Origin: Zantedeschia hybrid cultivar
Lineage: Eukaryota; Streptophyta; Magnoliopsida; Alismatales; Araceae
Direction of reading: 5' to 3'
Assembly: GCA_030544215.1 (NCBI GenBank)
Contig: JARZZO010000004.1
Span: 45,745,980 to 45,809,979, forward strand
Length of the DNA stretch: 64,000 nt
Positions 1-10,954 of the stretch are shown piece by piece. The translations under genes were made by a program, and so were the position numbers. Within the stretch, counting starts at the first letter, position 1, and each line of letters begins with the position of its first letter. The notes beneath the pieces are model-generated. The model was not told the DNA's origin. It was given only the letters and a program-made list of their open reading frames with translations, and ran no database searches.

Positions 1-1
1 T

Positions 2-3000
2 ATCATCCTGGGCATGGATTGGTTGGAAGCTTTTTATGCTGAGGTGGACTGCCATAGGAAGAGGGTGCGGTTCTCTATTCCGGACATCCCGACCTTCTAT
101 TTCCAAGGTATTAGGCTCTCTTCTCGAGGTATTCTCATTTCTACCTTTAAGGCTCGGAGGTTGCTTGCTGGTGGCTGTGAGGCCTTCCTTGCCTCTGTTG
201 TTGTTTCTGATGTCCGTGATAGTCCCAGTCCTTGGGAGGTGCCAGTAGTGTGTGACTTTGTAGATGTGTTTCCTGAGGAACTGCCTGGCCTTCCTCCTCA
301 GCGAGAGGTCGAGTTTACCATCGAGCTTGCACCAGGTACGGCGCCCTTGTCTAAGGCTCCGTATCGGATGGCGCCAGCCGAACTCGCTGAGTTGAAGGCG
401 CAGTTGCAGGAGCTGCTGGATAAGGGTTTCATCCGTCCCAGTACATCTCCATGGGGTGCTCCAGTTCTGTTTGTCCAGAAGAAGGATGGTTCTCTGAGGT
501 TGTGCATTGATTATAGGCAGCTGAACCAGGTTACGATAAAGAATAAGTACCCACTTCCTAGGATCGATGATTTGATGGATCAGCTGTAGTCTGCGAAGGT
601 GTTTTCCAAGATTGACCTGAGATCTGGATATTATCAGATGAGGATCCGGGATGTTGATGTTAGTAAGACGGCTTTTAGAACTCGGTATGGACATTATGAG
701 TTTTTGGTTATGCCTTTCGGCTTAACCAATGCTCCGGCGGCCTTTATGGATCTGATGAACCGAGTCTTCAGGACCTACCTAGATAAGTTTGTGGTAGTAT
801 TTGTTGATGATATCTTGATATATTCTTCTTCTGAAGAAGAGCACGCCACTCATCTTCGGGTAGTGTTGCAGGCCCTGAGAGAGCACCAACTTTACGCCAA
901 GTTTAGCAAGTGTGAGTTTTGGCTGGACGAGGTGCACTTCCTTGGGCATGTCATTTCAGGTGAAGGTATCGCAGTGGATCCAACCAAGATCGAGGCGGTG
1001 ATGGATTGGAGCAGGCCGACTTCAATCACTGAGATCAGGAGCTTCCTGGGGCTTGCCGGTTATTACAGGCGGTTTGTTCAGGGGTTTTCTTCGATAGCGG
1101 CCCCCTTGTCGAGGTTGACTCGAAAGGGAGTCCGTTTTGTGTGGACCGAGGAATGTGAGCAGAGTTTTATGGAGTTAAAAGCTCGCCTCACGTCAGCCCC
1201 AGTGTTGGTGCTTCCATCTGGGTCAGGTGGATTTGTGGTTTACTCAGACGCGTCCCGTCGAGGTTTGGGCGAAGTTCTAATGCAGCATGGCAGAGTAGTG
1301 GCTTATGCTTCTTGACAGCTAAAGAAGCATGAAGAGAACTATCCTACCCATGATTTGGAACTGGCAGCTGTGGTATTTGCACTTAAGATTTGGAGGCATT
1401 ACTTGTACGGAGAGAAATTTCAGGTTTTCACTGATCACAAGAGCCTGAAATATGTGTTCACCCAGAGAGACCTGAATTTGAGACAGCGAAGGTGGATGGA
1501 GTTCATTAAAGATTATGACTTCGACCTTTCTTATCATCCGGGCAAGGCGAATGTTGTGGCAGACGCCTTGAGTCGGAAGACGGTCATGTCATACCTTATG
1601 GTTCAAGAATGGAAATTATTCGAGCAGATTGTGGAATCTTCCTTTAGGGTTCCACGTGAAGATGATAGAGCCGTGTTGGTCAGCTTGACTGTAAGACCAG
1701 CAGTGTATCATGCTGTGATTGAGGCTCAGAGGGCAGATGCTGAGTTACCACAGATTCTCCAGAGGTCAGAGGTGGAGTTGTGGGATGACGGTACTGTCAG
1801 GTTCAGAGGTAGACTTTATGTTCCGACCGAGGAGGACGTGCGCAGGTGTGTACTTGATGAAGCGCACTGTTCGAGATATGCAGTGCATCCCGGGACAACC
1901 AAGATGTATCATTGTTTGAGGAGGCACTTCTGGTGGCCTGGTATGAAGAAAGATGTGGCTGAGTATGTAGCTAGATGTATGACTTGTCAGCAGGTTAAGG
2001 CCGAGCATCAGAGACCCGGAGGTTTGTTGCAGCCTTTGCCGATTCCAAAGTGGAAATGGGAGCACGTGACTATGGACTTTGTGATGGGACTGCCTACATC
2101 CCCTAACAGGAGAGACGCTATCTGGGTCATCGTAGATCGGCTGACCAAGTCGGCACACTTCCTAGCGATTAGGAAGGACTGGTCAGTCGGCAAGCTGGCC
2201 AAGTTGTTTGTAGATCGGATCATCTCCCTGCACGGGGTACCTTTGTCCATCGTATCAGATCGAGATCCGAGGTTTACTTCTAGGTTCTGGAAGAGTTTTC
2301 AGAAGGCCTTGGGCACTCAGTTGACTTTCAGCTCGGCCTACCATCCCGAGACCGATGGGCAGTCGGAGAGGACCATTTAGACCTTGGAGGATATGCTTAG
2401 AGCATGCTGCTTAGACTGGGGAGGTTCTTAGGAGCAACATCTGTCTACAGTGGAGTTTGCCTACAACAACAGTTACCATTCCAGTATCGGCATGGCGCCT
2501 TACGAGGCTTTGTATGGGCGGCCGTGTCGATCTCCGGTGTGTTGGTCCGAGATCGGTGAAAGACAGATAACGGGACCAGAGTTAGTGCAGCGGTGTGCTG
2601 AGATTGCCAGGACAGTTCGGCAGAGGTTGACCGCAGCTCAGAGTAGGCAGAAGAGTTATGCTGACGTCCGACGGAGACCGCTTGAGTTTGAGGTTGGGGA
2701 CCACGTGTTTCTCCGAGTCTCACCCTCCAAGGGTGTGATGAGATTCGGGAAGCGAGGCAAGCTGAGTCCGCGATATATTGGGCCTTTTCCCATTCTTGCT
2801 CGAATTGGGGAAACCACGTATCAGCTGGCCTTGCCGCCCAGTCTTGCAGGGGTGCACGATGTGTTCCATGTTTCCTTACTGAGAAAGTACGTTCAGGATC
2901 CGTCCCATGTTTTAGATTTTTCAGAGTTGGAGGTTGCTGAGGACCTGTCCTTTCTAGAGTTTCCTGTTCGTATTGAGGATCGCAGGGAACAGGTCCTGCG

Positions 3001-3112
3001 GAACAAGATTGTACCTTTGGTCAAGGTAATTTGGCAGTACCGCTCCGGAGGTGAGGCAACCTGGGAGCGAGAGGATGAGATGCGGGAGCAGTTTCCTTAC
3101 CTCTTTTCGTAA
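2..3112 (+). pseudogene. Tekay pol polyprotein (PR end, RT, RNase H, INT, chromodomain), broken
   Basis: One reading frame runs from the left edge to a TAA at 3110-3112. It opens with the ILGMDWL motif that closes gypsy proteases. RT follows (KIDLRSGYYQ, MPFGLTNAPA, catalytic FVDD near 800-820), then RNase H (YSDASRRGLG near 1240; TDHKSLKY near 1430). Integrase shows an HHCC zinc finger near 1885-1990, catalytic Asp in TMDFVMGLP and VSDRDPRF, and Glu in ETDGQSERT. The C-terminus has chromodomain-like residues (VKVIW, ATWE). Four in-frame stops break it: TAG 587-589, TGA 1313-1315, TAG 2378-2380 and TAG 2429-2431. No frameshift is needed. It would have made the enzymes for copying and inserting the element but is dead as read. 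Confidence 0.93.
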
Positions 3113-3187
3113 GTCTCCTTGTGAACTTGTATCCCTGCTTTTGACCTTGTTAATTATAGCAGTCAATTTCGGGGGCGAAATTCTTTT

Positions 3188-3200
3188 AAGGGGGGGAGAA
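3188..3200 (+). other. Polypurine tract of the Tekay element
   Basis: A run of A and G (AAGGGGGGGAGAA) directly before the TGTAAGGATC start of the LTR. It would be the plus-strand DNA primer in reverse transcription. Confidence 0.85.
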
Positions 3201-5556
3201 TGTAAGGATCGAGACTTTCGGATCCGGTTTTCGGGGTCGGACGCTGTAGTTCTGGCCCTAGCGGGGTCTGAGGCTCTGTGATGTTTCGCGTCGAGCCCGC
3301 GAGACGCGGTTTGAACGGCGTCCACCATTGCAGACGTGTTTTAGGTTCTGCCACGTGGGTGCCACGTGAGCTGGCTTTGGGCCGCGGGAGTACGGCCCTG
3401 TCATGTCGTCTGAACGGCGTCCGCATGGGATGACGCCTTTCAGACTGCGACTCTGGGATTTTCAGAGTACGGTCCTGACATGTCTCCTGAACGGCGTCTG
3501 TATAGAACGACGCATTTCAGACTCTTGTCAGAGCGGCCGTCACGTCACTGGATAGGCGTCCGTCTATGTCGACGCGTTTTAGCCAGTCTCTGGTTAACCC
3601 CGCGAGCCCTCCTTCTTTCCCCCACTTTCTTCCTTCTCTCTTTCCCTCCTTCCCTTCCGACGATCTCGGCGGCGATCCCTTCTTCTCTCTCTCTGTTTCT
3701 CCCACCAATTCATCTTTCCCTCCACTCCATCCCATACCTAGCTCCCACCACTACCACCTCCACTTCCACTGCGGCGTTTTACTCTCCGGACGGCGGCCGA
3801 CGTCACGGTGGAGTAATGACGACCACGGCGGTACCGGCAGCGGCGTGGGGCGAGTCGGGTGGACGGCTTGAAGCTTGGAGGAGTTCAAGTAACCGGTAGG
3901 GTGACGGTTCCCATAATGTTGTGTTTTAAACCATGTTTCCCCCGTTTAAGCATGTTATGGATCTTTGGTTTTGGGAGGTAGAACAAGCATGTTTAGGAGC
4001 CCTTCTTGATGATATGGGGGATTTCTATGAATGTGGTTTCCTGATGGTTGGATTCGCCCCTCTTTCTCCTCTGTTTTGGGTGATTTTGGGGTTTTTGGGG
4101 TTGAAAAGGGGAGCCCTCGGGCTCATGACAGACCCGGTTCCTGGGGTTGAAAGACGTCGTGCATGGACGACGCCTTTTTGAAGCGCGTCGGGCCATCACG
4201 ACGCCTTTTAGCCAGGAATCGCCCTACTGAGGGTCTGCCAGTTCGGGGATTCTAGGACTAAAAGACGTCATGGGTGGGCGACGCGATTCGTAATAGCGTC
4301 GGGTGACCATGACGCCTTTTAAGCCAGAATTCCCCCTGATTAATGTCTCCTGCTTTCCTGGATTTTTGTGCTAATTGGCGTCTGAGGATGTCGACGCCTT
4401 TTAAAAGGCGACCGCTGGTGTCGACGCCTTTTAGGCCAGATTCTGAGGCCGGTGTTTCTTGAACCAGTACATGGAGCTTGAATGGCGTCGGCCTTGGGCG
4501 ACGCGATTCAAGACAGAACTACACTAATTCATGCCAGTAAAATGTGTTCATACTGCTAGATAGTTAGTTAGTGCATGCCTTAGTGTACTCGGTAGAGATG
4601 GATTCTTCATGACCGGATGGCATTATGTTATGTGTTATGCGATCGCGGACTTCTCACTCGACCGGATCGTACTGTGCTGGGTTTTGTGTTACTGTGGACC
4701 TGGAGTGACAGTTGTAGCACTTTATCACCCTGTGCTGGTGTGGGTGGAGCACAGCGCCGGTGGGGGCGTGGGCGGGGTGACGCCTAGTGAGAGAGGGTCA
4801 CCTGGTGAACCCCGGGGTCAGCTAGTACCGGTGTGGGCGTGGTACATTCGGAGTGTCACTCATGCTGAGGGAAGGAGTAACCACTTGAGCTAGTTGGGCC
4901 GGAGTAGCTAGAGTGCTATCCGAGGGGTTACTGCTTGGTCTCAGCGGGTTGAGGTTTTTCCCCACTGTGTTTGTGTGGTTGGTGTGCTCTATCGAGACGG
5001 CGGTTGTAGGTTCCCTAGTCGTCTGGTTTAGAAATATGCATGTTTAATACACTTCGATTACATGTGATTTCACGTTGAGAAATAGAATTTGTACTTACCA
5101 CTGTGCTCGTTACTTTACTGTCGGCTGTATTTTACACTCGTGGGTGTGTGCGTGGGCAATGGGGATCGAAGGATCCCTACTGAGTCTTGTCTTGAGATCA
5201 CCCCTGCGGTTTTCAGGTGAGGACTCCCAGCAGACCTAGCGAGGAGAGTGCGGCCGTGTGTTGAGCGCCGTCAGCAGTTATCCCGGGGTATGCCCCGATG
5301 TAGTTGTTATTTTATTTCTGGCCTGTACGTCTAATTATTTCATTTCTGTTGGAGAATGTAATTATTTGCTGCATCGAGTCGCATTGTAATAACTTTTAAT
5401 TCCTGCACTTTCATTTCTATTCAATGCGATGTGAATGTTTAGCTTAGTTTATTATTTATTTCCCAGACTTCCTTAGATCCTGGTTTGGTTCCAAATTAAT
5501 GATTCGGTACCCATTTAGTAATCGGATCCCCGATTATAGGGTGGTGGGTCGTTACA
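3201..5556 (+). repeat. 3' LTR of the Tekay element (2356 bp)
   Basis: Begins TGTAAGGATC right after the polypurine tract and ends GTCGTTACA. The 5-bp ends TGTAA and TTACA are inverted copies. The length is normal for Tekay-type elements. The first 1.3 kb carries the palindromic modules described separately. No coding sequence is seen inside. Confidence 0.88.
3284..4515 (+). repeat. Twelve dispersed GCGTC/GACGC palindromic modules in the Tekay LTR
   Basis: About 12 units of 32-40 bp have a left arm ending GCGTC, a loop of about 8-12 bases and a right arm starting GACG, usually followed by CCTTTTAG or a variant. Approximate positions: 3284, 3313, 3411, 3488, 3551, 4147, 4177, 4257, 4286, 4373, 4401 and 4478. 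Loops are unrelated to each other. Outer arms differ between units but tend to stay complementary (CTGAA with TTCAG near 3411 and 3488; TTGAAT with ATTCAA at 4478). The same module is found in the Tat element of this window. The function is unknown. Confidence 0.8.
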
Positions 5557-6906
5557 GCATCAATAACTGATTCATTTCCGGATGAGCATCTGCTGGCCAT
5601 TTCTCACACTGCTGCACCTTGGTATGCTCATGTTGTCAATTACAAGGTGACTAATCAGCTTCCAGAAAGATTGACTAAAAGTGAGAAGAATAAATTCTTT
5701 TCCCATGAGAAGTATTATTTCTGGGAGGATCCTGAACTATTCAAATTATGTCCTGATCAAATCATTAGGCGATGCGTTCCTGAAGAAGAACAACAGAGTG
5801 TTCTCAACTTCTGCTATAGTCTGGCTTGTGGGGGCCATTTCTCGGGTAAGAAAACTGCAGCCAAGGTCCTGCAAAGTGGTTTTTATTGGCCCACACTTTT
5901 CAAAGATGTCCATGAGTTCAGCAAAACTTGCCTCCAATGTCAGGCTGTAGGAAATATGGCGAAAAGGGATATGATGCCACTCAACCCAATCTTAGTGGTT
6001 GAAGTCTTTGATGTTTGGGAGATTGACTTCATGGGACCTTTTCTACCTTCTTTTGGACATACATATATCCTGGTAGCGGTGGATTATGTCTCTAAGTGGA
6101 TTGAAGCAGCGGCCACTCGAACCAATGATCATAAAGTGGTTATTAAATTCGTCCAGAGAAATATCTTTTCTCGGTACGGGTGGCCTAAAGCTATCATAAG
6201 TGATGGGGGAACGCATTTCACGAATTACCAGTTTCGAGCTTTGCTTAAGAAATATGGGATTAATCACAAAATGACTACCCCTTATCATCCCCAAACCAGT
6301 GGCCAAGTGGAAGTTTCCAATAGAGAGATTAAGAATATTCTACAAAAGTCTGTTAGGTCCGATAGAAAAGATTGGTCTAAAAGATTGGATGATGCCTTAT
6401 GGGCCTATCGGACCGCTTACAAAACTCCTATTGGCATGTCTCCTTATCGCCTAGTTTTTGGAAAAGCGTGCCACCTTCTAATGGAATTGGAACATAGGGC
6501 TTATTTGTCCATTAAACAAGTCAATCTGGACCTACCCCAAGCTGGTGCCCACAGAACCTTACAACTAAGTGAGCTAGAAGAGTTACGCAACGAGGCCTAT
6601 GAAAATTCAATGATTTATAAAGCCAAAACTAAAACTTTCCATGATAAACATATTATGAGAAAATCCTTTTTTCCAACTCAGAAAGTTTGGCTATTTAACT
6701 CTAGGCTCCGCCTATTTCCTGGAAAACTGAAATCCAGATGGGATGGCCCATACGTGGTTGTTAAAGCCTTCGATCATGGAGCTGTTAAAATTCTGAATCC
6801 CAAAAGTGGGAACACTTTCACCGTTAATGGTCAACGGTTGAAACCATTTATTGAAAATCTTCAAAATGAGCCACCTGAATCCATCAAACTGAGTGATCCA
6901 CAATAA
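5557..6906 (+). CDS. Athila-type integrase (pol C-terminus), open but truncated on the left
   Basis: An uninterrupted frame runs from the first base after the Tekay LTR to TAA 6904-6906, about 449 residues. Its start is an insertion junction, not a start codon. The frame starts in the linker before integrase (DEHLLAISHTAAPWYAHVVN). It then shows a zinc finger (GGHFSGKK, CLQCQ near 5930), catalytic Asp in IDFMGPF near 6025, Asp in ISDGGTHF near 6200 and Glu in GQVEVSNREI near 6305. A GPY-type C-terminal module follows (KSRWDGPYVVV near 6735). The family inserts element DNA into chromosomes. No internal stop is seen, so the Athila copy decayed less than the Tekay copy lodged in it, at least over this piece. 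Confidence 0.9.
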   Translation, partial: ASITDSFPDEHLLAISHTAAPWYAHVVNYKVTNQLPERLTKSEKNKFFSHEKYYFWEDPELFKLCPDQIIRRCVPEEEQQSVLNFCYSLACGGHFSGKKTAAKVLQSGFYWPTLFKDVHEFSKTCLQCQAVGNMAKRDMMPLNPILVVEVFDVWEIDFMGPFLPSFGHTYILVAVDYVSKWIEAAATRTNDHKVVIKFVQRNIFSRYGWPKAIISDGGTHFTNYQFRALLKKYGINHKMTTPYHPQTSGQVEVSNREIKNILQKSVRSDRKDWSKRLDDALWAYRTAYKTPIGMSPYRLVFGKACHLLMELEHRAYLSIKQVNLDLPQAGAHRTLQLSELEELRNEAYENSMIYKAKTKTFHDKHIMRKSFFPTQKVWLFNSRLRLFPGKLKSRWDGPYVVVKAFDHGAVKILNPKSGNTFTVNGQRLKPFIENLQNEPPESIKLSDPQ

Positions 6907-8103
6907 CTGAACTTCCGTCTGGCTGAAGACGATAAACTTAGTGCTTGTTGGAAGGCAACCCAATATTTTACTTCAGTTTTTGTATTTCTTTTCCTTTTAG
7001 GTCCCTGAGCAGCAGTCGCCTTTGGTATGTCGCATCCTCTTCATCACAGGTTGTTTCTCTCCTTCACAATTCTCTTCTGGCTGACATGTTTTTCATATCT
7101 TTTATGCCATTGAGGATAATGTCAATCAAGTTGGGGGGTAGGACAATCAATTTGATATACATTTATTGAAAATCTTTTGAAGAAAACTGATATCTTTCAC
7201 TGAAAAATGGTCAAAATTTTAAAATTTCTTTTAAAAACTTCTTTTCACATCCTATGAAAATTACATGAAAATCATGTTTCATTATGTAAATCTTAAGCAA
7301 ATCAGTTTTTTGGTAGTCACATTGGTTAAAGTGCCTTCAAAGTTTAAATATCCCACTTCACAAAAATCCACGGTATAATAATTTTCACACACACACGGCA
7401 ACTTAGAATAAATGAAAGATCTTAAAAGTATAAAGTTGCTAGAATTAACCTTAAGGATAAGACTACATATTTTAATTTTTCTTTTGGGTTGAACGAAAGG
7501 AATGTGTTAAGATTTGTAATAGGGGACTGTCCCACTCAGCACTCTAAAAAGAGGCGGTCATTTAAAATGGACAGTTGTAAACACTAAAGGCAATAGAAGA
7601 CATTAAAAGATCTAAAGGAAGGTAGGTAGCAAAAAGTACGCACCTCCCTTCAGGCAATTCAAAGAGAGTGGCAAAAAGTACACACTCTCAAAAGCAAAAG
7701 TACAATGAAATGAAAAAGCCACGCTAAAAAGTCCATCGTACAAGAAACATGACCAAGTCTTGAAAAGTCCTGAGTCGGGACGGGAACTGAAAAACGGTCC
7801 TCGCTGACTGATCGGGAAATCTTTTATTCTCTTCTCTTCCCCAAGTAGTCTTATCTTAGGGTAATAAAGGCAAGAATATACCAGAAAGGTCAGAAACGAG
7901 TTCTAAGTATGCCAATTTTCATGCACAATTACCTGTCGTGAATCAAAATATTGTGGGATATGAAAACTTTAGCTTAACCAATCGGCTACCACTTAAATTG
8001 TTTGTGACAGATAACTACAAATGAAGCGTGATAATTCATTGTTGTCCTAATTTTTCCTTTATTTGCATTGCTAAGGGACTAGCAATGAGTAAGTTGGGGG
8101 GTA
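6907..8103 (+). other. Athila non-coding 3' region with two polypurine tracts
   Basis: About 1.2 kb between the integrase stop and the LTR. No env-like reading frame, present in many Athila elements, is seen. AGTTGGGGGGTA occurs twice, near 7131-7141 and at 8092-8103. The second lies directly before the LTR and is the working polypurine tract. The rest is AT-rich with no recognisable gene. Confidence 0.65.
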
Positions 8104-9723
8104 TGATAAATTGTTAAACTGATCATTTAAAAGCAATCTTTTGCATCACACTCATGTTTTTATATGTAAAATAGCATGAAATGATAGATAATTACGTACC
8201 AAGTCCAACGGTACCAATTTCGTCAAATTCTGACTTAAAAATATCGTCATTTCATGTGATTAATGGAGTATAGAGCATTTGCGGTTTTTCGACAAAAACC
8301 GAGATGAAATAAATAAATATAATATTTTTTTAATGATAATATGCTAATTTACATTTATTCTATGTGAACAGGACATGCCGATGATGCAGTGCAGTTGGTG
8401 GAGTTTCTGGAAATTTAGAGGAGGTCTAGTATTAGAATCTCAATAAATTCGACTTCATTTTGACCAAAAGATTAAAGCAGGGGTAAAAATGTTATTTGAT
8501 GTCCTAATGTTGCCCTAATTCTTGCCCAAAGAATCCAAGAAAGACCAGCCACCTTCCTTTCCCCCACTTTCTTTATTTTAAAAACCCTTCCTTCTCTTTT
8601 CTTTAAAAGGATCCATCCTTCCTCTCAGCCGCATTATTCTTTCTCTCTCTCTGTTTTCTCAGCCGCACTTTCCTCCTCTCTCTCCGGTTTCCCAGCCTCT
8701 CCCAGCCGCACTCTCCTTCTCCCTCTCCGTCTCCTAGCACCCTTCCTCCCTCATCGGTTCTCTCCTCCTCCGTCTCTCTCTATCTCCTCTCTCCCACACG
8801 ATCTCTGTTCCCCACGCCTCTCTCTTCCTCCCTCTCTGTCTCCGACGCCTCTCTCTCTCTCGCTCTCTCCCAGCACTCTCTGTCCTCTCCGTCTCCTTCC
8901 ACTCGCTCTGTCTCTTTCTCCTCTCTCTCGCCGGCCTGAAGCCCCCACCAGCGAGCACCTGCGCACAAACGTGCATGCATCTGCCGGCCCCCACGCGTTG
9001 CCCAACGCCCAGCCAGCGAGCACCTGCGCACAAACGTGCATGCAAGCACGTCTCTGCCGGCCCCCACGCGTTGCCCAACGCCCAGCCAACCACTCCAGCG
9101 CACAAACGTGCATGCAAGCACGTCTCCGCCTACTGCCCATCTACTGTTGGTCCACTGCGCCGCCCCCTTTGCTGTTGGTCCACTGCGCCGGCGCCCTCAC
9201 AAAGCACCCACAGCGGCTGTCGCTTCTTTGCTCTCTCTCTCTCCATTAACACAGTTATTTGTTTATTTGATTAAGATTAGTGTTTATTACTTGATGTTTA
9301 GTTATTTTATTTAAGGATATTAAGCCATAGACTTTGTAATTCGATTTCTGATTTTTAGATGATTAATGATGTACACATAGTTAAATAGTGGTGTTTTTGT
9401 TATATTTTTTTAGTTGTGCTTATTCTCCATATGTGGTTGTGTTTAATTTCTAAAAAAAAAAAAAAAGATTCGTTTAGTTTACGTAATTACATTTTTAGGT
9501 ACGTTAGTTAATTGGGTCATAGTTTAAATAGGTAATTAATTAGTTCCCTCAAATTCTCACTTGTTTTTAGATTATTAAGAATTACAAGATTTTCAAAATT
9601 AAGAATTTACTTCCCTGTGGATCGACTCGGACTCACCATTGCTATTGTTAAAATTAGTTCATATGAGCCGATTAAAATATGATTCTTAGCTTGGGTTCTT
9701 AACGACATAACCATTGGCTATCA
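8104..9723 (+). repeat. 3' LTR of the Athila element (1620 bp)
   Basis: Starts TGATAAATTG after the polypurine tract and ends GGCTATCA; TGATA and TATCA are perfect inverted ends. The order is AT-rich U3, TTTAAAAGG near 8604 as a possible TATA-like site, a CT-rich block near 8635-8935, GC-rich tandem repeats, then AT-rich sequence. Arginine-rich reading frames on the minus strand here come from CT repeats and are not genes. Confidence 0.82.
8960..9125. repeat. GC-rich tandem repeat in the Athila LTR, three units
   Basis: GCGCACAAACGTGCATGCA recurs at 8961, 9026 and 9098, giving unit lengths of 65 and 72 bp. Each unit also carries CACGCGTTGCCCAACGCCC or its start. The second and third units share an added AGCACGTCTC block missing from the first. 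Confidence 0.8.
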
Positions 9724-9910
9724 GCAGTCGAGGCAGGGCAGCTGGCCCAAGCGAGAGTGTGTCGGGCTACAAGCGAGCAGGCAGCGGGCAACCAGCGGCT
9801 TCGTCCCGTGCATGGGCACGGGCTACGAGGTCGCCCCTTGCGAGTTTTACAGGGGTAACGCGTGGAGGTGGCAGGGCACTGCTAACGCGATCAAAGGAGA
9901 GAGATAGGTT

Positions 9911-9965
9911 GAGAGAGAGAGAGAGAGAGGCAAAAAGAGAGAGAGATGAAAAGGGAGAGACTGGG

Positions 9966-10005
<40 letters not shown>
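9911..10005. repeat. Two (GA)n microsatellites
   Basis: GA runs at about 9911-9930 and 9969-10005, separated by mixed purine sequence. They form the CT-rich block of the inverted LTR fragment. Confidence 0.9.
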
Positions 10006-10009
<4 letters not shown>

Positions 10010-10321
10010 ACAAAAATAGAGAACAAAAGAGTCTCCTTAAAGAAAAAATCTTCTAAGATTTATAGGCCTAGAGGAGAATTTTGAAAATTTGAATTTGGCT
10101 CCCAAAATGAAATTTTAAATTCAAACTTAAACAAATTCTCCCTTAATTAAGAGAACCTCTTCTAGGATAAAGGGGTTTTTGAAATTTGAATTTCAAATTT
10201 TGAAAAGGAGAATTTTTTTTCTCATTGAATTCCTAGATTCTCTCCTTCCTCTCTCTTTTAGTTGGCATGTGGGCCCCACTTGAAGAGAAAGCACAATAAA
10301 AAAATAAATCATTATTTTTAT

Positions 10322-10390
10322 CAGGATTTGAATCGTGGTCACTTCAATAGAGTTCAAGTAGTCTAACCACTATGTCATCTGCTCGTTCAT
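10322..10390 (-). repeat. tRNA-like (SINE-type) sequence
   Basis: On the minus strand TAGTGGTTAGACTAC resembles a pol III A box and ACGATTCAAATCC about 30 bases on resembles a B box. This is the layout of a tRNA-derived SINE head or a decayed tRNA. Several conserved tRNA bases are changed and no cloverleaf was verified, so it is not called a tRNA gene. Confidence 0.4.
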
Positions 10391-10940
10391 ATCTTACATC
10401 TACATAAAATAAAAATTAAATTTCTGCAAGAAATAATTGTGATTTTGCACTGATATGAATTATTCAGATGTATATCAAGCCCTCAACAATTATCGAAAAG
10501 TTCATATTGATAATGAAATTCCCATAAATCCATCGACACTCAATTAATCATATGAAATGACGATATTTTTAACTTCGAATTTTACAAAATTGATATCTTT
10601 GAAAAGATCACTAATTTATCTATCATTTCACATGTTTTTGTACAGAAAATCACAAGTGTAATGTGCAAATTTCATTTATTTATTATCTAAAAGTATGTAA
10701 TTATAATTCACTAAATTGATCCAACTAGGAAATCCTAGATGGTAATTATACCGAACTATCAACTAAGGTGTTCATTAATTCACACACACAAAAATATGAT
10801 TTTTATGTCAGAAACTAAATCTAATTAATCGTGCTCATTTCATGAACATTGTTCTAACATTTAAAATCAAATAACTACATGGAATAATATATAGAGCGGT
10901 TGATTTGGAGACCGAAACGGTGAAGAACACAGTGAAACCT

Positions 10941-10954
10941 AGCTCTGATACCAC
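10941..10954 (-). other. Primer-binding site, initiator-Met type
   Basis: On the minus strand TGGTATCAGAGC follows the CTAACA end of the LTR after one base. This matches the initiator methionine tRNA 3' end used by most plant Ty1/copia elements. Confidence 0.85.

Larger units (their letters stand above)
1..5556 (+). mobile_element. Ty3/gypsy Tekay-type chromovirus, 3' part
   Basis: The 3' part of an LTR retrotransposon; its 5' end lies outside the window. It consists of the end of the protease, reverse transcriptase, RNase H, integrase with a chromodomain-like tail, a polypurine tract and a full 3' LTR ending in TTACA. The order RT-RH-INT-chromodomain and the long LTR fit the Tekay/Del lineage of plant chromoviruses. 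The sequence right after the LTR is an open Athila integrase frame, so this element is nested in an Athila copy. The left target duplication cannot be seen. Confidence 0.93.
5557..9723 (+). mobile_element. Ty3/gypsy Athila-type element, 3' part
   Basis: Integrase tail, non-coding 3' region and complete 3' LTR of an Athila-lineage element. It is cut on its left by the Tekay insertion, so the 5' remainder would lie left of the window. It ends at a TATCA that mirrors its TGATA start. Sequence beyond the LTR belongs to an inverted LTR fragment, so this element is itself an insertion. Confidence 0.85.
9724..10720 (-). repeat. Athila-like LTR fragment in inverted orientation
   Basis: Read on the minus strand, about 10690-10545 closely resembles bases 8150-8280 of the Athila LTR (shared AAAAATATCGTCATTTCAT and ATGAAATGATAGATAA-like stretches). 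The order then repeats that of the Athila LTR: AT-rich U3, a TATA-like CTATAAAT near 10057-10064, CT repeats, then a GC-rich end. It stops where the plus-strand Athila LTR begins, which fits insertion of one Athila into a relative. The right boundary is uncertain. Confidence 0.45.

Noticed and set aside
3284..4515. A CRISPR-like array in the Tekay LTR
   Set aside because: The repeats are short palindromes with irregular spacing in a plant retrotransposon LTR and also in another element; there are no cas genes.
8734..9140. Arginine-rich minus-strand reading frames of up to 129 codons
   Set aside because: They follow CT-rich simple sequence and the 65/72-bp tandem repeats of the Athila LTR in three frames at once; no domain.
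10322..10390. A functional tRNA gene
   Set aside because: A and B boxes are degenerate and no acceptor stem could be paired; better read as a SINE head or decayed tRNA.
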